Source of the DNA: Longitalea arenae
Lineage (GTDB): Bacteria; Bacteroidota; Bacteroidia; Chitinophagales; Chitinophagaceae
NCBI RefSeq assembly: GCF_016924755.1
Contig: NZ_JAFFJX010000005.1
Span: 186,001-250,000, forward strand
Direction of reading: 5' to 3'
Length of the DNA: 64,000 bases
Made by a program: the position numbers and the translations under genes. Under the pieces are notes generated by a model. It ran no database searches, was not told the origin of the DNA, and was given only the letters and a program-made list of their open reading frames with translations. This document shows, in pieces, positions 46,099-54,499 of the stretch (positions are counted from its first letter, which is position 1; every line of letters starts with the position of its first letter).

Positions 46099-47297
46099 TT
46101 GAGGTTATTAATTAATTTGTTTAAATACAGCATCTCACTTTGCTGTCATGGTTAACATCAAGGACAGAGCTCTCCCTATCGCCTCACTAGCTTGTTTTTT
46201 TAAAAGCTGTGATACGTTAACCGCGAAGGCACATCATTAACTTTTCAGTTTACTTTTCTTTCTGTGGGGCATACACTTGCGTATGCCACATCCTGGTGCA
46301 CAACTGAGAACACGGCACACCGGCTAATTTTAGTTGATTGATTCTTGAACTAACAGGCACAACGATAACCAAGAAACGAGGTTGTGTTATTATGCTTTCG
46401 GTTAGTCGGATCATACTGCTTCCATAGAATACGCTTCCGGATCGAAAAAATTAGCTTAAGCTGTAGATAAGGTTTTCCATAAGGACAATAGGATAGGCAT
46501 CACTGACAATTAAGTCAGAAGTAACTTTTCAATACTCTTAAAGTGATTATTCAACTGTTGCGTTATCTCCCGATCTGATCACTCATTACTGTTTCGTTTC
46601 CTGCACGGCAATAACAGTCCCCTGACATCTTCGGACTAATTTTCCAAATCTGCCCCGGTTGAGGAATTACGTGTAGACGAAACGTTTTTTTCCCGTCAGT
46701 ACATACGACTGCAAATACTTACCTGTGAAAGGTCAGCAAGAAATCAGCGATCACTGCCTGGTTCGGTAAAATGAATTACGATGTAATTGGGATTGTTCCA
46801 GAAATTGCGATAAAGTGTCTGGCATGCATTTTATAGGAGCCGGCACGGATTTCTTTTTAATAGCCCCCAGTTGAGATATTTCGGTTGCGATAGATGACGC
46901 TAACCGGATGAATTTCCTTAAAGTGGTGTTCATCATAGGTCTTTTTGAGTTTTCTAAAAGAGTATTTCGCGTTATTTGACAAATATAATGCCTGAAAGGG
47001 GATAATTCTGAACTATATACGGTGCGTCAGTAAATTTGCATAAACCATGGTAGGGGTTTTTCCTTAGTGAAATTCATAAGTTAGCTGGTTAACAAGAAGG
47101 TAATAATTGGAGAAAAAAAACCACAAATCAAAGTAAAAAGTGAGGAACGTTTGAGGCGATGGAAATTGCGTGTGTTTATTACAATTAAATAAGAGATGAG
47201 TCATTTGGGTTTGAGATTCAGCAAAGAAAATGGTGTCATTTTTTGGATGCCGGAAATTCGGTAACTTACTAACACTTGTTCATCAAAATCATTTATC
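46099..47297. other. 1.2-kb gene-free stretch
   Basis: No supported coding region was found on either strand; the one minus-strand frame of 61 codons (46751-46936) has no family resemblance. It includes a hairpin candidate GTGGGGCATAC / GTATGCCAC at 46264-46289 with a two-base bulge. It must include the promoters of the lyase (minus) and the DUF6152-like gene (plus). It may be a decayed gene region or carry a small RNA; neither is demonstrated. Confidence 0.45.
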
Positions 47298-47651
47298 ATG
47301 AAAAAGGGACGATTGCTTGTCATTGCTGTAATGACGCTTCTGGCGTTCTCATTCATGCCATATCATCATGGCTGGACAAACTACGATCAGAACAAAACAC
47401 TCGATTACGTTGGCACTGTTGAAGAATTTACATTTGAAAATCCCCATGCTACTGCAAGGGTAAAGGACAAGAAGAAAACCTGGTTGGTGATCCTGGCGCC
47501 TACCAGCCGTATGGAGTCAAGAGGTGTGCCTTCAGACAAGATCACTAAAGGAAGCAAGTTACGGGTAGTAGGCTACCCGCATAAAAAGATAAAAGACGAG
47601 ATGCGTGCTGAAAGGATCTTTGTTGATAATGTAAAATACGAATTGCGCTGA
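47298..47651 (+). CDS. DUF6152-like exported protein
   Basis: 117 residues. A signal peptide (residues 1-20, LLVIAVMTLLAFSFM) precedes HHGWTNYDQNKTLDYVGTVEEFTFENPHATARV, a pattern shared by short DUF6152-type proteins. The protein is probably periplasmic. Function is unknown. It is followed after 2 bp by a membrane protein gene, and the pair most likely forms one transcript. Confidence 0.8.
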   Translation: MKKGRLLVIAVMTLLAFSFMPYHHGWTNYDQNKTLDYVGTVEEFTFENPHATARVKDKKKTWLVILAPTSRMESRGVPSDKITKGSKLRVVGYPHKKIKDEMRAERIFVDNVKYELR

Positions 47652-47653
47652 CT

Positions 47654-48094
47654 GTGGTATTCCGATGGATCGAAGCATCTGCACTGGCGGCAGCCATCCG
47701 GCAATCGACATGGTTATATCCCTTCATTGAGATCATTCATATTGTAGGGATCGTGCTGGTCGCCGGCGGCGCGCTGTTTTTCGATATCCAATTATTATCC
47801 GCCCATACAAAACCTGTAATAGAAAGCAGGTATTTATTAAAGTGGTCAAAGCGCGGACTTCTCCTGGCCTTACCATCAGGTTTGTTATTATTTACAACCA
47901 ATGCGATGGCATTGTCGAACGACCCGGTTTTTGGCCTGAAATTACTGCTGTTATTGCTGGCTGCCTTTAATGCCTGGCTCTTTCATGTAAGGGTGTATGT
48001 TCCGGCAAAATGGGCTACCGCCCGCTATCATGCCATTGCTTCTATCATTATATGGGTAAGTATTATCTCCTGTGGCAGACTGTTGGCCTATTGA
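47654..48094 (+). CDS. DUF6644-like membrane protein
   Basis: 146 residues from GTG at 47654, which begins 2 bp after the stop of the preceding gene. Four hydrophobic segments are evident (IEIIHIVGIVLVAGGALFF, GLLLALPSGLLLFT, LKLLLLLLAAFNAWL, IASIIIWVSIISCG). Several histidines lie at membrane edges, as in heme-binding four-helix proteins, but no ligand was shown. It pairs with the DUF6152-like gene, an arrangement seen in related genomes. The alternative ATG inside the frame would remove the first helix, so GTG is favoured. Confidence 0.8.
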   Translation: MVFRWIEASALAAAIRQSTWLYPFIEIIHIVGIVLVAGGALFFDIQLLSAHTKPVIESRYLLKWSKRGLLLALPSGLLLFTTNAMALSNDPVFGLKLLLLLLAAFNAWLFHVRVYVPAKWATARYHAIASIIIWVSIISCGRLLAY

Positions 48095-48141
48095 GAGCTG
48101 GGCAGCAAAAAGAAATCATCTTAAAGAAATTGGATACCTGA

Positions 48142-48876
48142 TTAAAGATCGCCCAGGTATTTCTGCACCTGCTCATGCATTCGTTTGTTCTCTTCCTGAA
48201 TGATCTGCTGGTAATAGTTGATCTTTGCTGAATCATGCATTACCTGGGCATTGTGCAGCGCTTCTGCTGCTATTGACACTGTGCTCAGTGGCGTCTCCAA
48301 TTGCTGCATCATCGTTTTTATGGCATGGGTGCTGTGCTCATAAAATTGCTGTTTGCGCTCGCTGATGATAAAAGCAACACAAAATATGGCGAGTACCGAA
48401 ATAGTAAGCAGTGCAGAGGCAGTAATGATCCAGCCCATATCGGTAAACACGATCTTCTTATAAGCGGGTATAACCACCGTTAGCAGTTCAGCCGTATTTT
48501 TCCGCTCAATATCTGGTTGGAATTCATAATAAAAGACCAGGTTCTGCGGGTCATCTGCTAATTTTTGCCCAAAGCCCCGCGATGCCAATTGAGCGGTGCC
48601 TGAACCGATCGAATATTCAAAGCTGATATTGCTTAATCCGTTTGCGGAAAATGATCGTTGCAGCAGGTCTGTAAACAGCGTGTCTGACAGATCATTCAGC
48701 GACCTGGTGAATGGGATATTTGCCCGGGTGTTCTCAATTGATGATATTACGAGAGATTTGAATGCCTGTAATTTGTTTTGCTGTAGTGATGTCAGCCAGC
48801 TATACTGTATAACTATCAGGCCAATTACCAATACACTAAAGAATGCAATCTTAAGTAGTGTAGATCTTCTCCGCAT
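48142..48876 (-). CDS. histidine-kinase-like membrane protein without phospho-acceptor or ATPase domain
   Basis: 244 residues. Two membrane segments (about 9-27 and 146-171) flank a periplasmic sensor region, the layout of Bacteroidota sensor kinases. After the second segment a HisKA-like dimerisation helix follows: MMQQLETPLSTVSIAAEAL at 189-207. In active kinases this stretch reads as M-T-H-E-F-K-T-P; here the His is replaced by Q191 and the Glu by Q192. The protein then ends (YLGDL) with no HATPase domain, and none is present further downstream before the convergent gene. It is probably a catalytically dead sensor that may bind a partner kinase; gene decay is the alternative. Stop and open frame look clean. 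Confidence 0.82.
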   Translation of the reverse strand: MRRRSTLLKIAFFSVLVIGLIVIQYSWLTSLQQNKLQAFKSLVISSIENTRANIPFTRSLNDLSDTLFTDLLQRSFSANGLSNISFEYSIGSGTAQLASRGFGQKLADDPQNLVFYYEFQPDIERKNTAELLTVVIPAYKKIVFTDMGWIITASALLTISVLAIFCVAFIISERKQQFYEHSTHAIKTMMQQLETPLSTVSIAAEALHNAQVMHDSAKINYYQQIIQEENKRMHEQVQKYLGDL

Positions 48877-49119
48877 GGGCTAATAATTTAACCGGTAATC
48901 AACAGCTAAATTAACGGTAAGGTATTTCAGTTCACAGTGGAAAACAATCCCGGCCCTTGATTTAACGAAGTTTTAGGGGCATTCTCCGCCCTGCCGCAAA
49001 CTCGCCGCCCTAACTGCCCGGCCGGCGCTTTAATTTGTCTACTTCGCGGGATTCTGCTTAGCCATAAGCCAGCCATACAACATCTTTGTGTCATCAATTA
49101 ACACAAAACAAACAGTATA

Positions 49120-49515
49120 ATGAATATGAAAACTACCAAAGCGATTTACTGGACAGGCACTGTATTAACCTCATTATGGTTTGGAACGAGTGGTGTTTGT
49201 GAGCTTATCAAAAACCCGCTCGTATGGGACATTACTTTACAACTAGGTTACCCGCCACATTTCATTTACCTGCTGGGCGTGGCTAAACTGGCCGGGGTAG
49301 TGGTGCTGTTAATACCTAACCGGTTACTACGATTGAAAGAATGGGTTTTTGCAGGTGTATTCTTCGATATCATCTTTGCCTTCTTCTCTAAATTAAGTGT
49401 GCTTGGCTTTGCGGCAACCATTGACGCCATCATTGCCTTTACCATGGTGACAGTGACCTATATCATGTTCAGAAAATTATACGCTGCACCTCGAACTGTG
49501 GCAGTGACCAACTAA
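49120..49515 (+). CDS. DoxX family membrane protein
   Basis: 131 residues with four membrane segments. The sequence ITLQLGYPPHFIYLLGVAKLAGVVVLLIP and the second half FAGVFFDIIFAFFSKLSVLGF match the DoxX/DUF4870-like family of small inner-membrane proteins; some members help in quinone-linked oxidation, but most are unassigned. ATG at 49120 (MNMKTTK) is the start. An alpha/beta hydrolase gene follows 33 bp later and may share its transcript. Confidence 0.88.
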   Translation: MNMKTTKAIYWTGTVLTSLWFGTSGVCELIKNPLVWDITLQLGYPPHFIYLLGVAKLAGVVVLLIPNRLLRLKEWVFAGVFFDIIFAFFSKLSVLGFAATIDAIIAFTMVTVTYIMFRKLYAAPRTVAVTN

Positions 49516-49548
49516 ATAAAACTATTCACCATTAAGAAATCAGCTATT

Positions 49549-50571
49549 ATGAAATTAACAATAAACAAGGGCCGTTTTCGCTTTTTACTTATATCCGCTA
49601 TGATCCTTGCCACTGTAATAAGTGGAATGGATGCTGTACAGGCCCAAAGCAAGAACAGATCAGAGGGCACTTTTGAAAATATCAAACAGATCAGGGCCGG
49701 CCTGCTTGATGTAGGTTATGTTGAGGTGGGACCGGCTGACGGGCAACCGGTTATTCTGCTGCATGGCTGGCCATACGATATTCATAGTTACACCGAAGTA
49801 TCGGCGCTGCTGGCAGGAAAAGGTTATAGAGTGCTGGTTCCTTACCTGCGTGGTTACGGCAGCACCCGCTTTCTTGATGAGCAAACACAACGCAATGGCC
49901 AGCAATCGGCCCTGGCGGTGGATGTGATCGATTTCATGAATGCGCTGAAGATCGATAAAGCGATCCTCGGCGGTTTCGACTGGGGCGCGCGTACGGCCGA
50001 TATTGTGGCGGCCCTGTGGCCCGGGCGGGTAAAAGCCCTGGTGTCGGTAAGCGGTTACCTGATCGGCAGTCAGCAGGCGAATAAGGCGCCTTTGTCGCCC
50101 CAGGCTGAGCTATCGTGGTGGTACCAGTTCTATTTTGCCACCGAACGCGGTCAGAAGGGCTATGAGGCCAACCGGCGCGAATTTTCGAAACTGATCTGGC
50201 AAACGGCTTCTCCCAAATGGAATTTTACAGAAGCTGAATTTGCAAAGTCTGCCGCCGCTTTCGATAATCCTGATCATGTGGCCATTGTTATCAATAATTA
50301 TCGCTGGCGGTTGGGACTTGCAGCCGGAGAAGCCAGGTATGAAGAATTGGAAAAGAAGCTGGCCGCCGCCCCGGTCATTACAGTGCCAACCGTTACGCTG
50401 GAAGGAGATGCGAATGGTGCACCGCATCCCGATCCGGCAAAGTATGCCGCTAAATTTACCGGCAGGTATGCCCATCATACAATAACGGGGGGAGCTGGTC
50501 ATAACCTGCCCCAGGAAGCGCCAAGAGCTTTTGCCGATGCCATCATCGAAGCGGCTGGTTTTGCCAGATAG
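49549..50571 (+). CDS. secreted alpha/beta hydrolase, epoxide-hydrolase-like
   Basis: 340 residues with a signal peptide (LLISAMILATVISGMDAVQAQ). The oxyanion-loop motif is HGWPYDIHSY; the nucleophile elbow GGFDWGAR has Asp (D144) and not Ser, as in epoxide hydrolases and haloalkane dehalogenases; the catalytic His is H318 in GAGHNLPQEAP. The acid is probably the Asp in TLEGDANGAPHPD. Epoxide hydrolase is the favoured class, but two lid tyrosines were not verified. A DoxX gene lies directly upstream. Confidence 0.88.
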   Translation: MKLTINKGRFRFLLISAMILATVISGMDAVQAQSKNRSEGTFENIKQIRAGLLDVGYVEVGPADGQPVILLHGWPYDIHSYTEVSALLAGKGYRVLVPYLRGYGSTRFLDEQTQRNGQQSALAVDVIDFMNALKIDKAILGGFDWGARTADIVAALWPGRVKALVSVSGYLIGSQQANKAPLSPQAELSWWYQFYFATERGQKGYEANRREFSKLIWQTASPKWNFTEAEFAKSAAAFDNPDHVAIVINNYRWRLGLAAGEARYEELEKKLAAAPVITVPTVTLEGDANGAPHPDPAKYAAKFTGRYAHHTITGGAGHNLPQEAPRAFADAIIEAAGFAR

Positions 50572-50755
50572 TAAATTTGAAGGTAAAGGGTTAGTACCGA
50601 ACAAGTTGAAACAGACGAGGGGGAAGAACGGTGGCTTATTGTTGATATCCTTGCTGGTTGGTAAACAACATTTTGTTAAAATTACCGTTTTTGTGGTCTT
50701 ATAGTAATCTTTTTTAAAGTATCCGTAAGACCCTAACCCAAACCTTCCAAATTCA

Positions 50756-52834
50756 ATGAAAAAAACCCTTGCCTGTATTTGCAGCCTGTTCATTTATTTT
50801 GGCGCATCATCCCAATGTTTCCTGAAGGAATTGAACCTCGATCAGCGCACCAACAAGTCTGATCTTATCGTTGAAGGAAAAGTTACCTCGCAAAATTCTT
50901 TTTGGAACAATGATCATACGATGATCTATACCAGTAACCTGGTAGAAGTGTATAAGGTCTTTAAAGGAATGGTTACAGCAGATGAGATTGAAATTATCAC
51001 CGAAGGTGGTGTCGTTGGCCTGGACAAGATCAGTACCAATTCCCTGTTACACCTTAGCCCGGGCGAAACCGGCATCTTCTTTTGCGAAACGCCCAAACAT
51101 GTAAAGGCATTGCCGCCGACTGCCAGTGCGGTTTCCCGTTATGAAGCTTATGGCTCGAAGCAGGGATTTATTAAATACGACCTGCAGCATCAGGAGGCTG
51201 CCGATCCCTTTCATAAATACCATGATGTACAGAACGAGTTATACAAACATATTTCTCCTTCACTGAAGTATACCGAAAAAAAGGCCTTTAATATCAAGAG
51301 CAGCAGCAGTAATGTGAATACACTGGCGGCACCCATGCCGTTGGCGGTAACAGGGTTTAGTCCAACCACCATTACTGCAGGTACGGGCAGCATATTAACG
51401 ATCACCGGTAACAGTTTTGGTGCTACCCAGGGTTCAGGCTATGTTCAGTTCAGGAATGCCGACGATGGCGGCGCCAGCTTTATTTCACCGCTTCAATCGC
51501 AATATATTTCATGGTCCGATACAGAAATCAGGGTGCAGGTACCCAGTAATGCGGGAACGGGTGTAGTTCGGGTGGTGCAGGGCGCTGTTCAAACCAGTGC
51601 TGCTACGCTTACCATCACCTATGCTCATTTGAATGTAGATTTCGATCCGGGCAGCGGTACTGTTGCCTACCAGCCAGATCATATAAACGACAATGGTTCC
51701 GGTGGGTATACCTGGCGGATGAATACTGGTTTCGATGCCAATGCTGCGGCAAGAGCTTCTTTTGTCCGTGCTTTTGATAGCTGGAGATGTACCGGCACTG
51801 AAATAAACTGGACGATTGGCGCTACTACTGCTATCAATGACGCTGTATCCGATGGCACCAATATCATTTGTTTTGACAATGCTGCACCCTTATCTGCCGG
51901 TGTATTGGGTGTATGTTATACTTACTGGTCGGGTTGTGCATCCGGCCCAACCATTCAATGGTTTGTGAGCGAGCTCGATATCATTTTCGATGAAGGCAGT
52001 AATATTGCCCCTACCTATACCTGGGAATATGGTCCGGCCACTCCTTCGGGCACGGAATATGATTTTGAAACAGTGGCCGTACATGAGTTGGGCCATGGCC
52101 ATCAGTTAGGGCATGTGATCAGTCCGGGCGCCATTATGCACTATGCCATTTTTAACGGCAGCGCCAACAGGACATTGGGAGTTAATGATCTGGCAGGCGG
52201 TAACTATGTTCAGGCGCGCAGTGAAGTAGCCAATGTATGCGGTCCGGGCGCCATGACATCCTACACCGGTTGTACGGTATTGCCCTTGTCAGTTGCGGGC
52301 CTAAAAGCTTATCAGAAAGAGTCAGGCGTACAAGTGGAATGGTCAATGGCATCGGAAAAGGATATCCTTCAGTATGAAATTGAAGAATCCATCGATGGCA
52401 CCACATTTACAGCGGCAGCCAGGCTCTTGCCGAAAGGCAACAATGGGTCAGGCGCCAGTTATCAGTGGTTCGACAGGCAGGTTAATAGCGATATCGCTTA
52501 TTACCGGATCCGATCTGTAACCTTGAATGGTAACAATGAGTATAGTGATATCATGCGCGTAAAAATGGCGAACGGAAAACCAGGCTTTCAGGTTTACCCG
52601 AACCCGCTGAAAGATCAGCCCCTGACTGTAGAGATGAGCAATATGGAAAAAGGGATTTATCTGTTAAGCCTCTACAATGTGGCTGGTCAGCAGGTGCTGA
52701 GTAAAAAGATCGTACACAATGGAGGCAGCGCTGTACATACAATATCGCTGCCGCTTATCGCTGCCGGTGTACACCGCCTGGTAATGAAAAGCAATACAGG
52801 TACGCTTCAGCAAACTATACTGATAGAAAAATAA
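50756..52834 (+). CDS. secreted matrixin-like zinc metalloprotease with TIG domain and T9SS tail
   Basis: 692 residues with a signal peptide. Residues about 20-190 are an N-terminal region with a cysteine near the start (SSQCFLKEL). An IPT/TIG Ig-like domain spans about 196-290 (VTGFSPTTITAGTGSILTITG). The catalytic domain has the long zinc motif HExxHxxxxxH as H443, E444, H447 and H453 (HELGHGHQLGH); MHYA, further on, looks like the Met-turn. The C-terminal 80 residues match a type IX sorting domain (VYPNPLKDQPL to IYLLSLYNVAGQQV). It is likely a surface or secreted endopeptidase. A terminator hairpin follows. Confidence 0.92.
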   Translation: MKKTLACICSLFIYFGASSQCFLKELNLDQRTNKSDLIVEGKVTSQNSFWNNDHTMIYTSNLVEVYKVFKGMVTADEIEIITEGGVVGLDKISTNSLLHLSPGETGIFFCETPKHVKALPPTASAVSRYEAYGSKQGFIKYDLQHQEAADPFHKYHDVQNELYKHISPSLKYTEKKAFNIKSSSSNVNTLAAPMPLAVTGFSPTTITAGTGSILTITGNSFGATQGSGYVQFRNADDGGASFISPLQSQYISWSDTEIRVQVPSNAGTGVVRVVQGAVQTSAATLTITYAHLNVDFDPGSGTVAYQPDHINDNGSGGYTWRMNTGFDANAAARASFVRAFDSWRCTGTEINWTIGATTAINDAVSDGTNIICFDNAAPLSAGVLGVCYTYWSGCASGPTIQWFVSELDIIFDEGSNIAPTYTWEYGPATPSGTEYDFETVAVHELGHGHQLGHVISPGAIMHYAIFNGSANRTLGVNDLAGGNYVQARSEVANVCGPGAMTSYTGCTVLPLSVAGLKAYQKESGVQVEWSMASEKDILQYEIEESIDGTTFTAAARLLPKGNNGSGASYQWFDRQVNSDIAYYRIRSVTLNGNNEYSDIMRVKMANGKPGFQVYPNPLKDQPLTVEMSNMEKGIYLLSLYNVAGQQVLSKKIVHNGGSAVHTISLPLIAAGVHRLVMKSNTGTLQQTILIEK

Positions 52835-52844
52835 CTGGCATGTG

Positions 52845-52874
52845 GTTGAGATCAGACATCAGTCTGGTCTCAAC
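52845..52874 (+). terminator. terminator hairpin after the metalloprotease gene
   Basis: 13-bp stem GTTGAGATCAGAC / GTCTGGTCTCAAC with one T-G pair and loop ATCA, followed by TCTTATT. It lies 10 bp past the stop, before the convergent rlpA-like gene. Confidence 0.7.
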
Positions 52875-52890
52875 TCTTATTATATCCCAC

Positions 52891-53256
52891 TTAATTCTTC
52901 TTCTTTTTATACCTGATCTCAACGGAAGCCACGCCGGCATCTACCATGCCCAGCTTTTGGGCAGCTTTTTTAGAGACATCGATAATGCGGCCAGGCGCAA
53001 ATGGACCCCGGTCGTTGATGGTAACGTTTACAGAACGGCCGTTGGAAACATTGATCACTTTTACTTTGGTGCCAAAAGGGAGGGTTTTATGCGCGGCTGT
53101 TAGTTTGTGCTGGCTGAATTTTTCGCCGCTGGCGGTTCTGCGACCCTGAAATTTATCAGCATAATAAGAGCCCTTGCCGGTCTCCGTTATTTTACGGGCG
53201 CAGGACGACAAAGAAAGTATAAACACAGCGGCAGTTAACGAACGGCGCATTTCCAT
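52891..53256 (-). CDS. rlpA: septal ring lytic transglycosylase-like lipoprotein RlpA
   Basis: 121 residues from ATG at 53256 (a longer frame to 53358 has no signal peptide and is rejected). The lipobox is SLSSC near residue 18. The double-psi beta-barrel of RlpA follows: SYYADKFQGRRTASGEKFSQ, LPFGTKVKVINVSNGRSVNVTINDRGPF and the tail GRIIDVSKKAAQKLGM, which hold the conserved residues for peptidoglycan binding. The SPOR domain of Proteobacterial RlpA is absent. It probably cleaves naked glycan strands in the periplasm. Tail-to-tail with the metalloprotease gene. Confidence 0.9.
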   Translation of the reverse strand: MEMRRSLTAAVFILSLSSCARKITETGKGSYYADKFQGRRTASGEKFSQHKLTAAHKTLPFGTKVKVINVSNGRSVNVTINDRGPFAPGRIIDVSKKAAQKLGMVDAGVASVEIRYKKKKN

Positions 53257-53390
53257 GGATGTACGTTGAGCGTTAATAATAAGCAGCAAATATACACAAA
53301 ACGCAAAACGCCCGGGGCGGTAAGCTGCATGCAAAAGGCAAACCCTGATTAAATACAAATCTCAGGATGCAGGCGACTCTTCGTGGAAAC

Positions 53391-53412
53391 GAGCGTTAAG
53401 CCTTAAGCGTTA
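53391..53412. repeat. GCGTTAA repeat at the 3' end of the beta-propeller gene
   Basis: AGCGTTAAG CC TTAAGCGTTAA spans 53392-53412 and includes the stop codon region of the gene on the minus strand. The same heptamer occurs in tandem at 54476-54489, on the other side of that gene. Confidence 0.5.
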
Positions 53413-54325
53413 AACCTTCCGCCTTTATATGGAATAGCTTACTTTCACCATTGTCATTATCACTCACCAGGTGAATATCTAATGCAGCATCCTTTACAGA
53501 TTCAACGCAAAGTCCTTCAATTTTTTGTTGGGTAAACGCTTTATCTACAGTCGACAGGTTGATCATTTCATCCAAAGCAAGGGTAGCATGGTTCATTTTT
53601 TTCGAAACATTATTGACCCAGCCCAGATAACTGTCGCTAATGGCGCCATCATCATAAGCATTATCAGTAGCTTCCTCCGATAAAGTGACCAGCAGGATGT
53701 CTTTCGATGCAACATAACACAGTTCTGAAACACCGGTAAATGCTTTTGACCGTACGGGCAATGTAAGCGGTATGACCGATACCGAAAAGTCTTTTTGTTG
53801 CGCTGGCGCCTGTATAGCCTTGATGGGTGTGATCACCAGGTGATTAATGGGCTTTGCATTATTGCCCCGGTTGCTTAGCACCAGATTGTCGCCCATCATG
53901 GTGGCGCCTTCGATATTCATTTCCGGAATGCCCTTTACCTGTAGTTGTTTCAGGAAGGCTTCCTGGTAAAAGAAGGGGTTAAATAAATTGGCATAGCCGG
54001 CCTTTTCGTTTTGCACCGGTATCAGCAGGGCTTTTTTTCTTTTTTCGGTGGAAGCTGAGCCGATGATAAACAGGTGCGGTTTATTGTTTAAGGTAATTAT
54101 GGTAGCGCTTTCAAGATCTGCTTTCTCCGCTTTCGGGATCCGTTTATCGGGATAGTTGAACAACCGGATCATGTCGATCTGTTTATAGGTATTGTCGAGG
54201 ATCAGAAGGTTATTGGCGTCATCGCCGACCAGGTAGAGTTTTCCATCATAATAATTAATGGATGACCCTGACGGGAAATCCTTTAATAAATGCGATCTGA
54301 CGAGGCGGATGACGGGTTTCGACAT
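53396..54325 (-). CDS. probable beta-propeller protein, DUF6929-like
   Basis: 309 residues from ATG at 54325 (MSKPVIRLVRSH); the frame extends to 54472 but would run through a promoter and repeats used by the divergent regulator, so it is rejected. The sequence shows short repeated blades such as YYDGKLYLVGDDANNLLILD, TLNNKPHLFIIG, MMGDNLVLSNRGN and CYVASKDILLVTLSEEA, as in soluble beta-propellers. The opening recalls DUF6929-type proteins from related bacteria. Function is unknown; no signal peptide. It is divergent from the glycan-use regulator. Confidence 0.75.
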   Translation of the reverse strand: MSKPVIRLVRSHLLKDFPSGSSINYYDGKLYLVGDDANNLLILDNTYKQIDMIRLFNYPDKRIPKAEKADLESATIITLNNKPHLFIIGSASTEKRKKALLIPVQNEKAGYANLFNPFFYQEAFLKQLQVKGIPEMNIEGATMMGDNLVLSNRGNNAKPINHLVITPIKAIQAPAQQKDFSVSVIPLTLPVRSKAFTGVSELCYVASKDILLVTLSEEATDNAYDDGAISDSYLGWVNNVSKKMNHATLALDEMINLSTVDKAFTQQKIEGLCVESVKDAALDIHLVSDNDNGESKLFHIKAEGLTLKA

Positions 54326-54425
54326 GGAAAATAATTTACTGCTAAAGATAACCCTATTCCGGTTTGCCTGAATTATTTTCATAATTGATGTGGCTGGCCG
54401 CTTTTTTATTTCACCGGCTTTTCCA

Positions 54426-54460
54426 TACATTTGGAAATAGATTAGTATAGTATAGGACAG
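54426..54460 (+). promoter_or_regulatory. promoter and pentamer-repeat operator of the GntR/PBP regulator
   Basis: TACATTTG at 54426-54433 matches the TAnnTTTG -7 box exactly. Nine bp later comes TTAGTATAGTATAGGACAG (54442-54460), a run of 5-bp repeats (TATAG, TATAG, GACAG). The same kind of repeat follows the susC promoter (59268-59287) with the same spacing from the -7 box. It is the probable binding site for the regulator and would give autorepression. Confidence 0.65.
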
Positions 54461-54475
54461 GTGGAATGGCATCAG

Positions 54476-54489
54476 GCGTTAAGCGTTAA
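54476..54489. repeat. tandem GCGTTAA heptamers near the regulator start
   Basis: Two exact heptamers GCGTTAA at 54476-54482 and 54483-54489, 11 bp before the ATG of the regulator. They are related to the heptamers at 53392-53412. Confidence 0.55.
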
Positions 54490-54499
54490 GCAATTTATT

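Noticed and set aside
46261-46289. GTGGGGCATAC/GTATGCCAC hairpin as a transcription terminator
   Set aside because: No T-tract follows on either strand and no gene ends nearby.
46751-46936. 61-codon minus-strand frame in the 1.2-kb gap
   Set aside because: No signal, domain or start context; equally likely by chance in this length of non-coding DNA.
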